From Xiphydria camelus (taxonomy: Eukaryota > Arthropoda > Insecta > Hymenoptera > Xiphydriidae), in NCBI GenBank assembly GCA_963678675.1, contig OY783191.1:24386955-24450954 (forward strand): a stretch of 64,000 nt of DNA. The letters are read 5' to 3'. Every line of letters begins with the position of its first letter. Positions within the stretch are counted from its first letter, which is position 1. A program made the position numbers and the translations under genes. Shown here one piece after another: positions 1 to 9,726 of this stretch. Under the pieces are notes generated by a model. The model saw nothing but the letters and a program-made list of their open reading frames with translations, had not been told where the DNA came from and made no database searches.

Positions 1-2
1 AA

Positions 3-686
3 TTAGGTAAACAAACGCGACAGCAATCTAAATCACCGAAGTGGTTTCGCGCAAGATATTTGCGCATTTCAGCTAGCTCGAAAGCGCATAGTATCAAAGC
101 TAGGAAAACTAAGTCAATAGAGTCTTTGGTTCGTGGGCTTCTACATTCTTCGGAGCCTACTGGGACAGCAAAGAGAAACATGTTGTACGGACTCCGAAAT
201 GAAGCGAATGCCAGACTGGAATACGAGGCGAGATATCGTGTAGTAGTTGTTGGCACCGGAGTAATAATCTCAAAGGAACATCCCTGGCTATGTGCTTCAC
301 CTGATGGTGTTGTGTTCGAAGATGGATGTATCACCAAACTGCTTGAGATTAAGTGCCCCATATCGTGTGCAACTGTGCCGGTGGTGAATGAAACAGGACA
401 TATCAATGTGAAGTACCTACATTACGAGCATACACATATTGCATTAAAAACTAGTCATACATATTACACGCAATGCCAGGAACAACTCTATGTAACCGGC
501 CTTACTGTCTGTGATTTATACGTATGGTCTCCGAGAGGGAGTTTCGTGGTTCCCGTTTATCGCGATGAGCCCTTTCTCAAGGAAGTTATACCAAAGTTGG
601 CAGTCTTTTACTTTGAACATTTTCTGAAGTCTTTAGTCATTGTCGATAAAGAGAACTGTGCCTATGATTCAAAACCCCGGCTGTGA
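3..686 (+). CDS. YqaJ-type nuclease of an ISL2EU DNA transposon (5' end outside window)
   Basis: The frame is open from base 3, so the N-terminus lies upstream of the window; the TTG at 60 is not a real start. The encoded region begins with a W-x-x-x-R-x-x-R-I-[ST]-AS arrangement typical of YqaJ (lambda-exonuclease-like) nucleases. It then shows ASPDGVV (about residue 80 of the visible ORF) and LLEIKCP, which supply the metal-binding D and E-x-K of the PD-(D/E)XK fold. QCQEQLYVTG matches the family's conserved Q-x-Q segment. Such proteins are the second protein of eukaryotic ISL2EU transposons, and the convergent THAP/DDE transposase next door supports that reading. The role in transposition is inferred, not known from this sequence. 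No internal break is visible. Confidence 0.8.
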   Translation, partial: LGKQTRQQSKSPKWFRARYLRISASSKAHSIKARKTKSIESLVRGLLHSSEPTGTAKRNMLYGLRNEANARLEYEARYRVVVVGTGVIISKEHPWLCASPDGVVFEDGCITKLLEIKCPISCATVPVVNETGHINVKYLHYEHTHIALKTSHTYYTQCQEQLYVTGLTVCDLYVWSPRGSFVVPVYRDEPFLKEVIPKLAVFYFEHFLKSLVIVDKENCAYDSKPRL

Positions 687-732
687 TTTTGTTTATGTTG
701 TGATTTTGAAATGTTTCTTGAGCTCATAACAG

Positions 733-766
733 AATAAAGTTTGTTTTATGCGTAAGTTTTTTTATT
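733..766. promoter_or_regulatory. Convergent poly(A) signals between the two ISL2EU genes
   Basis: AATAAA is at 733-738 on the plus strand, about 47 bases after the YqaJ stop. TTTATT at 761-766 reads AATAAA on the minus strand, about 36 bases after the transposase stop. The two genes are convergent and share a 115-base spacer, so their 3' ends probably overlap. Confidence 0.5.
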
Positions 767-801
767 TACAGTAGACAGTGTTACATAATGTACAATTTGG
801 T

Positions 802-3280
802 TCACGTCACATCGTGCTCCTGGCTCTCATGTGCACCATGTGTCGTATTCGACGACGCGTCATCATGTACGTCGTCACCGTTTTGGATGATTGGGGGTTG
901 CAAATTTACTAACACACCGCACATATACACAATATCATCCGCGTGTGGAAGAAGTTGTTTTGAAAATTTATCTAAGATCTTATAAACGCGAAGTCGTTGC
1001 ATAATTCTTTCAATGTGTATTCTCACCTTGGCTATTTTGTAAGTTAAATCGACTTCTTCTCTAGAAAAAGAATGGTCATGAAGAAATGGGGGCATCACCA
1101 CAATCGCAGCGTTTTGCGCTTCGTCCAGCACTGTTTGCACGCCCGGAAAACCTTTATCAGCCAGCACAGTATCACCTGGCTCCAGTAAATGTAACAGTCC
1201 CGACGCGACGGTAATTTAACAGTCCGTCGTACGACCACCAAAGCACTTCGAGATAAAAGAAATAGCATCGCCAGGTGTACACCCAACAAGGACTTTTACA
1301 GTATATCCTTTTTTATAATGAGAATACAAATGAATTCGCTGCTCGATCGAATTCGGTTGTTCGACTCTGATTTCAGTGCAATCGATAATCACTCGGCAGT
1401 TCGGGTACGATTCCTTGAAGGCATCTGGCATAGTTCTTTGCACTACGTCAAGACAGGGCCAGAAAATGAAGTCATTACAAGCGACTCGAAGAGATTGTAA
1501 TACAGAGAAAAACGTTCGCGACACTGTTGTTCTGCTATTACGGAAAAGTACAGCTAGGGCGGAGAATGTTAGGCCTGTTTTAAGTTTCATTAAGAAAATC
1601 TTTAGCCGATCTTTATGTTGGACTTTCATAATCCTCTTGGTTGCAACGTTTCTGAGTAGAAGGTCGAATGTTGATAGGGTAACTCCGCAAAGATCCAGTA
1701 TATCTTGATTACCATTTATTGACTGAAAGCCATGAAAGCCTGTCGGACACAGTGCGTTATTTTGGGAACTTCCAGGTAGATCCATTTCCGTAAACTGGTC
1801 TTTCGTCGATGGGCTATTACCACAACACTTGTCATTTGTTTTTCGGTCCTTGACAATTCTTAAACTGCCTTGTCCTTCGGGAATGTACACCTGCACTTGT
1901 GAATGAGTACTATCCTTCTCACAGAACTGATTGCAAAGAAATATTTTTGCGTCATCTCCAAAGTGACTGTTATAAAAGTCATCCAAAAAACACACCTGTA
2001 CCCCAACATCGGTTTTAGTTTGCACAGGAACTTCTGGAGTCAGTACATTTTCTTCAACGTTATTGTGAACGTTATGTTCAATTTCATTTCGATTAGCTGG
2101 TGATATTAGAAAACTTGCTCCTATTCGCCTTTTCATATGTCTTTTAAACCGTTCAATGGTTGCTTTCTCCTTTGGAAGTACGGTGTTATTTGTCTTGTTT
2201 ATGATGGTTGGCACGTAAGCAGGGCTCGTTCTTGTTGGCGATGATTTGTTCCCAATAAAATGAGCACTGCATAATTTGCTGTTCTTCGTTTCTTCCCAGC
2301 CATTTGAGCTTTAATTACAAAATAATGACTTACCAAAAGTATTTTTTCTAAATAAATTATAATATTTCATTGAGCTTAGAAAACATACTTACTTTACTTT
2401 GTTCACCCACGCCACCCATAGTCTCCGTTGTTCAGCTTTGTAGCTTGCTTTGGGGAAATTGTAGAATTTAATATCCCCAGATGTATTACGCACTGTATTT
2501 TTACATTGTTTAAGGGGGTATTCTACAGTGCGGACTGTATTTTTACATGAAATTTGGAAATTGTTTTCCAGAAAATAAAAAAACATATTTGTATTCAGTT
2601 TTTTGCTATCTACTTACAAAGACAATTATTATTCAAAAATATATATACATAAAAAAAACAAAACAAAATGGCAGCTCTGTGAGCGGATGAAGTTGGGCGT
2701 GTCCGCTGCCCCGGGCGCCACGGCGTGCAGGCTGGACGCTGGTCAAGTGATGTGAAACATAAATTTAACCATTTATTTTATTTATTAACATATTTGGAAG
2801 GGATTGAGCCTACGTAGGGTTGAAATAATTAAATATTATAAAAGTTTATGAACTAAATGAAAAAATTCCATTTTTATTGCTTCTTTTTCGTATTAAAATG
2901 TCAATTAAAAGAGAAAAAAAAATAAATTCTTAATCAATTTTAGGTTCACTCCATGGGAAAAGTAATACAGATTATGCTGCAGAAATTTTAAACGAATCGG
3001 TTGAATAGTTTTTGAGCTATCCTGCACGCCAACTTTAAAGATGCGGTTCCGAGAAAAAGGCGTTTAAAGCCGGCTGCGCATGCTCGGAGCCCTATGCGCG
3101 TCGGAACACGAACACCTGTAATTTTCACATTTCAACGAATTTCGGGAAATCCATTTACAGGCAAATTCCTAAGGGTATAATAAACGCAAAAAGCAAGAAG
3201 AAAAAAAATTGTTTTTTGAAACCGTCACTGTAGAATACCCCCTTAACACAGCAATTCACGTGTGATTTTCTTTTGTACAT
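802..3280 (-). pseudogene. THAP/DDE transposase of ISL2EU, broken by one stop and one MITE
   Basis: Start ATG at 3280. The first exon encodes the THAP zinc finger: a C-x3-C pair, then FYNFP and a W-x-x-W segment. A canonical donor at 2392 and an acceptor at 2309-2310 define an 84-base intron. Exon 2 supplies the closing C-x2-H (LCSAHF). A helix-turn-helix follows, then the IS5/Harbinger-like DDE core: first D in VIIDCTE, second D in VLADKGF, E in HIERI. The frame runs to 802 with a single in-frame TAA at 1216-1218, between the first and second D. A TTAA-flanked MITE (2514-3242) separates the two Cys of the C-x3-C pair. Both lesions must be removed for a full product. Convergent with the YqaJ gene. 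Confidence 0.8.
2514..3242. mobile_element. piggyBac-like MITE with TTAA target duplication
   Basis: The element is 729 bp, flanked by TTAA at 2510-2513 and 3243-3246. Terminal inverted repeats read GGGGGTATTCTACAGTG with a near-perfect complement at the right end. There is no coding capacity. It sits inside the THAP exon of the neighbouring transposase, and removing it plus one TTAA restores the zinc-finger frame. A 728-bp element at 6612-7339 has the same target, G-rich ends and a similarly placed AAAATGGCxGCT stretch, so the two may be relatives. Confidence 0.85.
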
Positions 3281-3739
3281 CCTATCGATTGACAAATTAT
3301 CCATGAACAAACACTGCATTCACTCCGCAAGGCGCATAGATAAATAGAGGAGTTAATGCGCTGGCGAGCCCGGCAGACCTACCGGTAGTACACACTTCTG
3401 CCGCCATGGGCTCTCATCTATCTCAGCTTACTTAAAGGTCATGCACATACTCAATAGTTCGGCTTTCCGGAGACACCCACTCGTCCTGCCTTCCTGGGCC
3501 CGTTGCTACGTGCTGTCGATCCTTGCCGGTCCCGTTAGGTGTTTCACGCTTATACTCAACCTCCGGCATCGACTCTACATCGAATATCGTCCTGATATTC
3601 ATCCATCTTCACTTAATGAAATAAAAGTGAGGTACATGTACACTTCACGTTTCACAGGTCGGTATATAAATTCGAACTTGTGGGATAGTATAATACGAAA
3701 GAGGAAATATATCGATAAAGAAAAAATAATAATAAAGTA

Positions 3740-3922
3740 GTTACTACATTACTGTAATCCAATTCCATTGTGTGTATCCCTTATTTTTCTGCCACGACTT
3801 TGATAGTTGATAGTGAATAAAAATCAAATTTATTGGCTGATCCATCCACTATCAACAATCAAAGTCGTGGCAGAAAAATAAGGGATACACACAATGGAAT
3901 TGGATTACAATAATGGAGTAAC
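3740..3922. repeat. Foldback (arms about 73 bp)
   Basis: The stretch at 3740-3812 is repeated inverted at 3849-3922 around a 36-base AT-rich centre. Parts of the arm and its 5' flank (3670-3760) recur in diverged form around 43320-43420, inside element Z. The preceding 3281-3739 holds no gene I recognise; an ORF at 3441-3740 resembles nothing I know. Confidence 0.7.
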
Positions 3923-4409
3923 TACTTTAAACACTTGGGGAAACTCACCGAAGAAACCCGAATAATTATTATCTTATCACTTGTACACTTGATTTCGAGG
4001 TTAGATGCTTCGATCTCCCGAATTGACAGCTACCGGGAGATCAGGGGGGCCTTTCTCGAGTCACTCATATCTTTGCGTGCACGCAACTCAGCGAAGAGAT
4101 CAATCAGGATCAAGTATTCCGGTGCGGCGGGGGTCCTGATTGGTCTACTCCCTAAGAAACGTATACGCATCTTTGCGAGTAGACCAATCAGGACCCCCAC
4201 CACAACGGAATACTTGATCTGCAACAGTTAATAGATGATTTTTATTCGCATTGGTATGTTTATGATGATATTTGCAATGAATGTTCTACTCGGATTGAAA
4301 TGAGTCGTAAGGTCAGCATCGAAGCTGTAAATGATGTAGTAATAATTAAATGAAATTTATTTATGAGTAAGGGCGAAATTTCAGCGGTGCATGGAAAAGA
4401 ATTTCTTAA

Positions 4410-4792
4410 GGTAGTTGGACCGCTATAGCACTTTTCCAGAGATTTTTAAAACATTTTGTCAGATTATAGATTATAAAAAAACGGATAACTTTTCCTTATG
4501 AATGAAACCATTCTGACGTTTAGAAATAGAGATTCGGTTTTTATTTCTCCATTGAAATCAATGAGACAGGGCCGTGTGGAGCCTCCGCAGTCCCGCGCGT
4601 ACGTGCGTGCGCGCGGCGTAGTACGACCCTGTCTCTCATTGATTTCAATGGAGAAATAAAAACCGAATATCTCTATTTCTAAACGTCAGAATGATTTCAT
4701 TCATAAAGAAAAGTTATCAGTTTTTTTATAATCTATAATCTGACAAAATTTTTTAAAAATCTCTAGAAAAGTGCTATAGCGGTCCAACTACC
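4410..4792. mobile_element. Near-perfect foldback MITE with TTAA target duplication
   Basis: The element is 383 bp and almost entirely palindromic, with a GC-rich loop near 4585-4620. It is flanked by TTAA at 4406-4409 and 4793-4796. Ends read GGTAGTTGGACCGC. The paralogous site at 15023-15026 carries a single TTAA with no insertion, which proves the boundaries. Confidence 0.9.
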
Positions 4793-5227
4793 TTAAAACT
4801 ATTCCAACGTCTCGAGTTAATATATGTAAAAACATATATATACTGCCATAAGTGGTATCTTTACATGTGATGAAACAATTCGTCATGGTCATTGAAAGAG
4901 TATACTTAGAGAGAGTTGAAGGTAAAACGTCTTCATGGATTTCTGTAGACGACCAAAATATAAGAAAAATCCGATGGCCTGTAAATTCGAAAGCGGTATA
5001 GGTATGTCTTATTTCTCCAAAATACTAAGGCAAAGTGAAAAATATAAGGGCTCTCTAGTCTATAAATCCCTTTCAAAATATCACGAGAATAAATCAAAAG
5101 TAACGTGGTTATAATTAATTGGCTCGTATCGGTATAAAATGTGAGACTTTAATTTTGTGGTAATAGAAAGCTATTCTTCTACATGTATGTATTCTCCTCA
5201 TGAATAAATTCCAAAAAGTAGTGAAAT

Positions 5228-5950
5228 CCCCCCACAAAAACAGATTCTCTGTAAAAAAAAGCGGCATGTTCATTCAGTGCCAACAAAAATTGATACGTAA
5301 AATACTCTCCCAAAAAGATTTGAAATCAATTAAGATCGCCATGTTCAAGATTTATATATAAAAAGTAAAAGGCATCATTTGAAAGGAAAATTATTGTAAA
5401 TCAAGTTACTAAAAAATTCGACTAAAAAATTTATTAAAAAATTTTAATCAAAAAAACACTCCGCGTTTTTTTCCTTCAAAATAAAAAATTCAGACAGAAT
5501 TATACTCGATGTTTATGCACTTATGATTTTAAATAAATTCATACACTTATATGATACCACCAGTATACCGAATGTCGCACGGGAAACCAATCAGGCGGGG
5601 GCCTTCTGAATTTCTCTGAATTTGACTTCGGCAGTGCAATTTATGAATTACTCTAGCACCGTCCAAGCACTACCAATTATTCGGTATAGTGGACAAAATA
5701 TGAAAACTTAAACGCGGCAAGCTCTTTTTTATTAAAATTTTTTTATAAATTTTTTAGTCGAACTTTTTAGTAACTTGATTTACAATAATTTTCCTTTCAA
5801 ATGATGCCTTTTACTTTTTATATATAAGTCTTGAATATGGCGATCTTAATTGATTTCAAATCTTTTTTGGAGAGTATTTTACGTATCAATTTTTTTTGGC
5901 ACTGAATGAACATGCCGCTTTTTTTTTACAGAGAATCTGTTTTTGTGGAG
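5228..5950. repeat. Foldback Y, copy 1
   Basis: The 720-bp inverted repeat starts CCCCCACAAAAACAG and ends with its complement. Just inside each end is the small palindrome ACAGATTCTCTGT, then GGCATGTTCATTCAGTGCC. Further copies are at 9727-10429, 41120-41849 and 51019-51746. Short ORFs inside the arms are mirror copies with no family resemblance. Confidence 0.85.
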
Positions 5951-6402
5951 GTTGGATTTACGACGGTGAAACAGAAGATTTTTTAATGTCGATATTATGA
6001 TTACCGAGTTGGTAATTGTATACATTCGTACCATTTCCGTAAGAACGAGCCAATTTTTGAGTGCGTTGCAATATAGCTAACTAACATAATATAAAAAAAC
6101 GAACATTTCCCATGCTCATTTATTTATTCGTTTTTAGCAGAACGACGTATTGAGGGGGGTAATGTTAAACAAAATTGAGGAGTATAACTTCTAAAGGGTC
6201 TAAGTGCCATTTTTGCAGAAATATATATTTTGCTTGAAAACGGTCGTAAGTGCAAACCCCAATACATCTGAAAAGGGTCTATGTAAAAAAAAACATACGT
6301 AGAGGATTTGCGATGTTTCGAAAGGTGGCGCCAGGTGTAAGTGCTACGGAATGTTTAAGCTAAAAAGGGTCTATGTGCCATTGCCGTTTATCTGTAGGAA
6401 TA

Positions 6403-6588
6403 ATGGAAGAACAAGCCGGTGGCAGTTCGAATCGAAGGAAAAGGGGTACAGAGAGTGTAATTCAAGAAAGAAGACGACTGGGAACTAGTGGTTCAGAGTA
6501 CGCAACGTATTCTGAAGTTAACGTTCCTGCGAAGAGAGCTATATCCGATCTACTCAAATTCCACAACTTCAATGCGAGAATCGAATAA
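6403..6588 (+). pseudogene. Short coding fragment, unidentified
   Basis: An ATG at 6403 opens a 62-residue reading frame rich in charged residues (SSNRRKRGTES, then VIQERRRLGTSGSEY). It looks like a real exon start rather than random AT-rich sequence, but it stops shortly before a TTAA MITE insertion at 6612. The composition resembles the N-terminal part of repetitive insect proteins of unknown function. I do not recognise a domain. It may be the remnant of the host element's gene. Confidence 0.3.
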
Positions 6589-6611
6589 GCGAGGCAAAAC
6601 TAAAAATTTAA

Positions 6612-7339
6612 GGGGTTACACCACCTTGACCCACCCAAAAATTACGGTTTTTCAAGAATTTTTTCTGAAGAATTGAAACGTTTTTATCCAAATTAAAGTA
6701 CAGTAAGGTATTATACTACTATTAAACTACAAAACATTTTGTTTGTATTTTTTTTTATTTATAAAAATGGCGGCTTTAAAGGCGATATACTGGAGCGCTG
6801 CGAAAATCGATGATTGTGCGGTGGGCACGATAACAGTCCAGGTTTAAGTTAGAACAATGAACGAAAAAGAATTAGCTTCTGTAGCTCAAAAGCTAGCGAA
6901 ATACGTAGCCGTTTTCAAAAATATGCATTTTTCACAAAATGGCATCGATTTGAAAGGAAAAAGATATATATTTTGCCCTAAATTTCGTTTAATGTGGCAT
7001 AAAAAACGCATATATCAATACTTTGAAAAAACCGTATGTATTTCGCTAGATAAATATATAACGAATAAAATAAAAAAGAATCAAGACGATTGATTGAAAA
7101 TTGGCGGAGCTAGAGTGCCCACCGGTTTTTAAAATGTAGTTTTGAGAAAAACGCGTTTAAAGTTTCACGAGACCATTAGCGCGCTTATGCACGTCTCTGT
7201 TTCTACACTTCAAAAATTGCTCTTTCACTTTAGATATCGATTTGTAACTAACGGCATATCATTTTGTATACCACAGAGAGTACTTTCAACCAAAAAAAAT
7301 TTTTTTGATTTCTTGAAAATATCAAGGTGGTGTAACCCC
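6612..7339. mobile_element. piggyBac-like MITE with TTAA target duplication
   Basis: The element is 728 bp. TTAA occurs at 6608-6611 and 7340-7343. Terminal repeats read GGGGTTACACCACCTTGA with an exact complement at the right end. Short ORFs inside (for example 6857-7093) are AT-rich and match nothing I know. Confidence 0.85.
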
Positions 7340-7734
7340 TTAAGGGACATGATGGACTATATTCCACTGCAACACTACAGATTCTACTAAAACCTAATTG
7401 AAAGGACATCTGTGCAAAGAAGCAGAAGTTGAGCTGAAGATGGAAATGGAAAGAGAAGAGAGGTGCAACATCTTTTTGATTTTAATGCCTAATGGTACTT
7501 AGACCCTTCAGAATGTAACATGTAAAGGCACTTAGATCTTTTTACCGAATTTCAAAATCTTTTTCTTTTCTAAGGATATATTTATGTTTCACTGTATATT
7601 CCTACGATGTAGTTTATTCATATGTAGCTGAATTTGAAGAATAAATACATTTTTTTCTTTGAAAGTTGTTGATACATTACCAGCACTGATTTAGCTCAAT
7701 ATCTCATTTTGCGATTTGTGGCACTTAGACCCTT

Positions 7735-8217
7735 TAGAATTTACACTCTTCAATTATGAAATATTTTTTTCCCTGTGTATATTTATATAAGTATATGTAT
7801 AGAGGATCAGCCAAGTAGCGTACGTTCTATTTCCTTATCCGAAATTAAAGAATTTAAATAATGGCGTGTGAGATTCTTGTAATAACTGCGCGGGCGTGAC
7901 AATGCCATATGATGGTTGATGTTTCTGTGAATTTCAGAGATAAACAAAATACAGTTTCGCGTGCGTGTTGATTTCTGCAATGCAGCATAGTTTCTTTGTC
8001 TTCCCCTATTAACCACATTGGCTGACGATAATTCGGCTCCTGAAAAGCATTTAAAGCTGCGGTCCAAATCAGTTGCAGAAACGTTGGGGGCTGCTTAGGA
8101 TTTTCCTCGCGTATTCTATAAATTAATAAAATGTACCTAATATAATCAACATTTTGGCGAAGAAGTTTTAAAATGTATATAGGTGTGATACCATACGCGG
8201 ATTTTCCCTTGGCTCAC
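7735..8217. other. No identified gene
   Basis: A minus-strand ORF at 7807-8067 (86 codons) has plausible amino-acid composition and lies just downstream of the polymerase fragment. I cannot assign it to a family. The rest is AT-rich. Confidence 0.3.
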
Positions 8218-8640
8218 CTATTCATCTTTAAAGCCGTAGGGTTGAAACCCTCCTTCTATTATACGCCTTTTTGAGAAATTGAGTTTGCAGGTCTTCGACT
8301 CAAAGCGCATGTTTACGTAGTATAGAGGTATACGTCTTATAGCGTTGAAATTTATTTCTATTGATTCGGTCCTTCCACAGGCTAACAACTTTATAGAGAG
8401 ACTCGGAATTTATTTTCCTCAATGCCGCGTAATTTAACGAAATTCCTTTAACTTTGCTGCATTCGCGCGTCGAACTGTTTGGCATTTGTATGATGAAAGA
8501 ATAAAATTTAGGATCGTACAAGGCAAACGAAGTTATATAATCGCCATCCAATTTGTCTGTAAGATCGCCTAAGAAATCTCCCAGTGGGGGTTCATATTCA
8601 CCCGCCGTCCCAGAGGAAATGTAAATGCAGGAACCTACTT
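8218..8640 (-). pseudogene. C-terminal fragment of a family-B DNA polymerase (Polinton or virus-like type)
   Basis: The minus frame shows GEYEPPLGDFLGDLTDK followed by LDGDYITSF. A SKVKGISLNYAA segment comes later. These match the region after the catalytic motif of protein-primed, Polinton-type B polymerases common in insect genomes. The short reading near 8629 could be an exon start. A frameshift near 8240-8260 separates the body from a plausible C-terminal PYGFKDE and its stop at 8218-8220. The polymerase palm and exonuclease domains are absent from the window. The origin (Polinton or integrated DNA virus) cannot be settled from this piece. Confidence 0.65.
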
Positions 8641-9612
8641 TTCGTTACTGGGTGTCACAGTTGCTGCAAACTTAATATGGCACCGACTGCAGTAAAATCG
8701 GCACGTTTTTTCAGCTATCTGGATACACGGAGAGAAGAATTTATTACTGAGTAATGGAAATCTAATACTTGATAATAAAACATTAATTACGTATAGGAAC
8801 AAATAAATATTTATTATATTAATGAGTACAAAATCAACATAGTTATAGATATTTAATAAGTGTAAATAACTCTGAATTTATTATTGATTAATGAACGAAG
8901 TTATTATGGGGCATTAAATTGTTCGGTATTAAAAAATCAGATTGCGCCCTCTGAAGAGTATGAAGTTATATAAATTCTCGTTGCGCTAGCGTTTTTGGTT
9001 ACGGAGAAATAAGTCAAGAAGTAAAATCGTCTTTTAAATACATCTTTTAGAATACAGATGTTATCGAATTCAAATGAAGGCGATAAATCATTCTTCAAGT
9101 AATAAATATTGGAGAAAGTTTAGGTATACGTTGCTTGACTCCGTAAGAGGGTTTCCTGGAGTTTGCTAAAGTTCCTTAATGCTATTCTCCCGCTTAGTAC
9201 CTTCACTTCTGAATCACGTCTTATCGGTGGACCCTAATCCTAGCGAAACTCCTAATTGGTTAAACAAGTGCGAATCCTTAAGTGGGATCTACCGTTGATT
9301 AATTATTCCGACTGGCCCTTCGACTCGCTGAGTTTGTAATATTCTGTAAGAGCTCTTAATCGTGTCCACATTCATCAACTCGTATCACGTTCTCTCATGT
9401 AGCTCTACTTCCGTATACAGTTCGACCTTCATCAAATTTGGGGCTTATGGAATAGTGTTGCTGCTGGAGACGATTAATTAAGAGTATTTAGGACATTTTA
9501 TCGGTGCTCATACTGATGGAAAAAAAAATATTAGAAAAGTTGTAGGAATTTGTTTGGTTTTTAGAATATGGGATATCGGAAAATATGGGAAAAGTGAATT
9601 TAACTTTTTCTA
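8641..9612. other. AT-rich intergenic sequence
   Basis: I see no coding sequence, clear inverted ends or tandem repeat in this stretch. Confidence 0.5.
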
Positions 9613-9616
9613 TTAA

Positions 9617-9689
9617 CCCTTTCAGGACGGCCGCCGTACATGTACAACGTTATGTAAAACGTACATGTACGGCGGCAGTCCTGAAAGGG
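9617..9689. mobile_element. 73-bp hairpin mini-MITE with TTAA target duplication
   Basis: TTAA occurs at 9613-9616 and 9690-9693. Arms of about 29 bases starting CCCTTTCAGGAC are nearly perfectly complementary around a 15-base loop. The CCCTTT start resembles piggyBac-type ends. The transcript would form a miRNA-precursor-like hairpin. Confidence 0.8.
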
Positions 9690-9726
9690 TTAAGTATTTA
9701 TTTTTCTCTGATATTTTAAAATAATA

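Larger units (their letters stand above)
3936..5950. mobile_element. Composite repeat W, copy 1 (minus orientation)
   Basis: The order, read from the right, is: the Y foldback (5950-5228), a 430-bp linker, a region bearing a TTAA MITE, a hairpin (4080-4210) and an end segment with GTAGCTGTCAATTCGGGAGA. The same order occurs at 9727-11470, and part of it at 14726-15225. No transposase is encoded; short ORFs lie in hairpin arms. True termini are not identified. Confidence 0.6.
6193..7734. repeat. Element with dispersed AAGGGTCTAAGTGCC words
   Basis: Copies of the word, allowing one or two changes, occur near 6193, 6271 and 6363 on the plus strand and near 7494, 7527 and 7720 on the minus strand. 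They bracket a short coding-like stretch and a TTAA MITE. This arrangement suggests one element with inverted subterminal motif clusters. Exact ends are not resolved. 5951-6192 shows nothing recognisable. Confidence 0.5.

Noticed and set aside
1318..2103. Plus-strand ORFs within 1.3-2.1 kb
   Set aside because: They are antisense to the THAP/DDE transposase exon.
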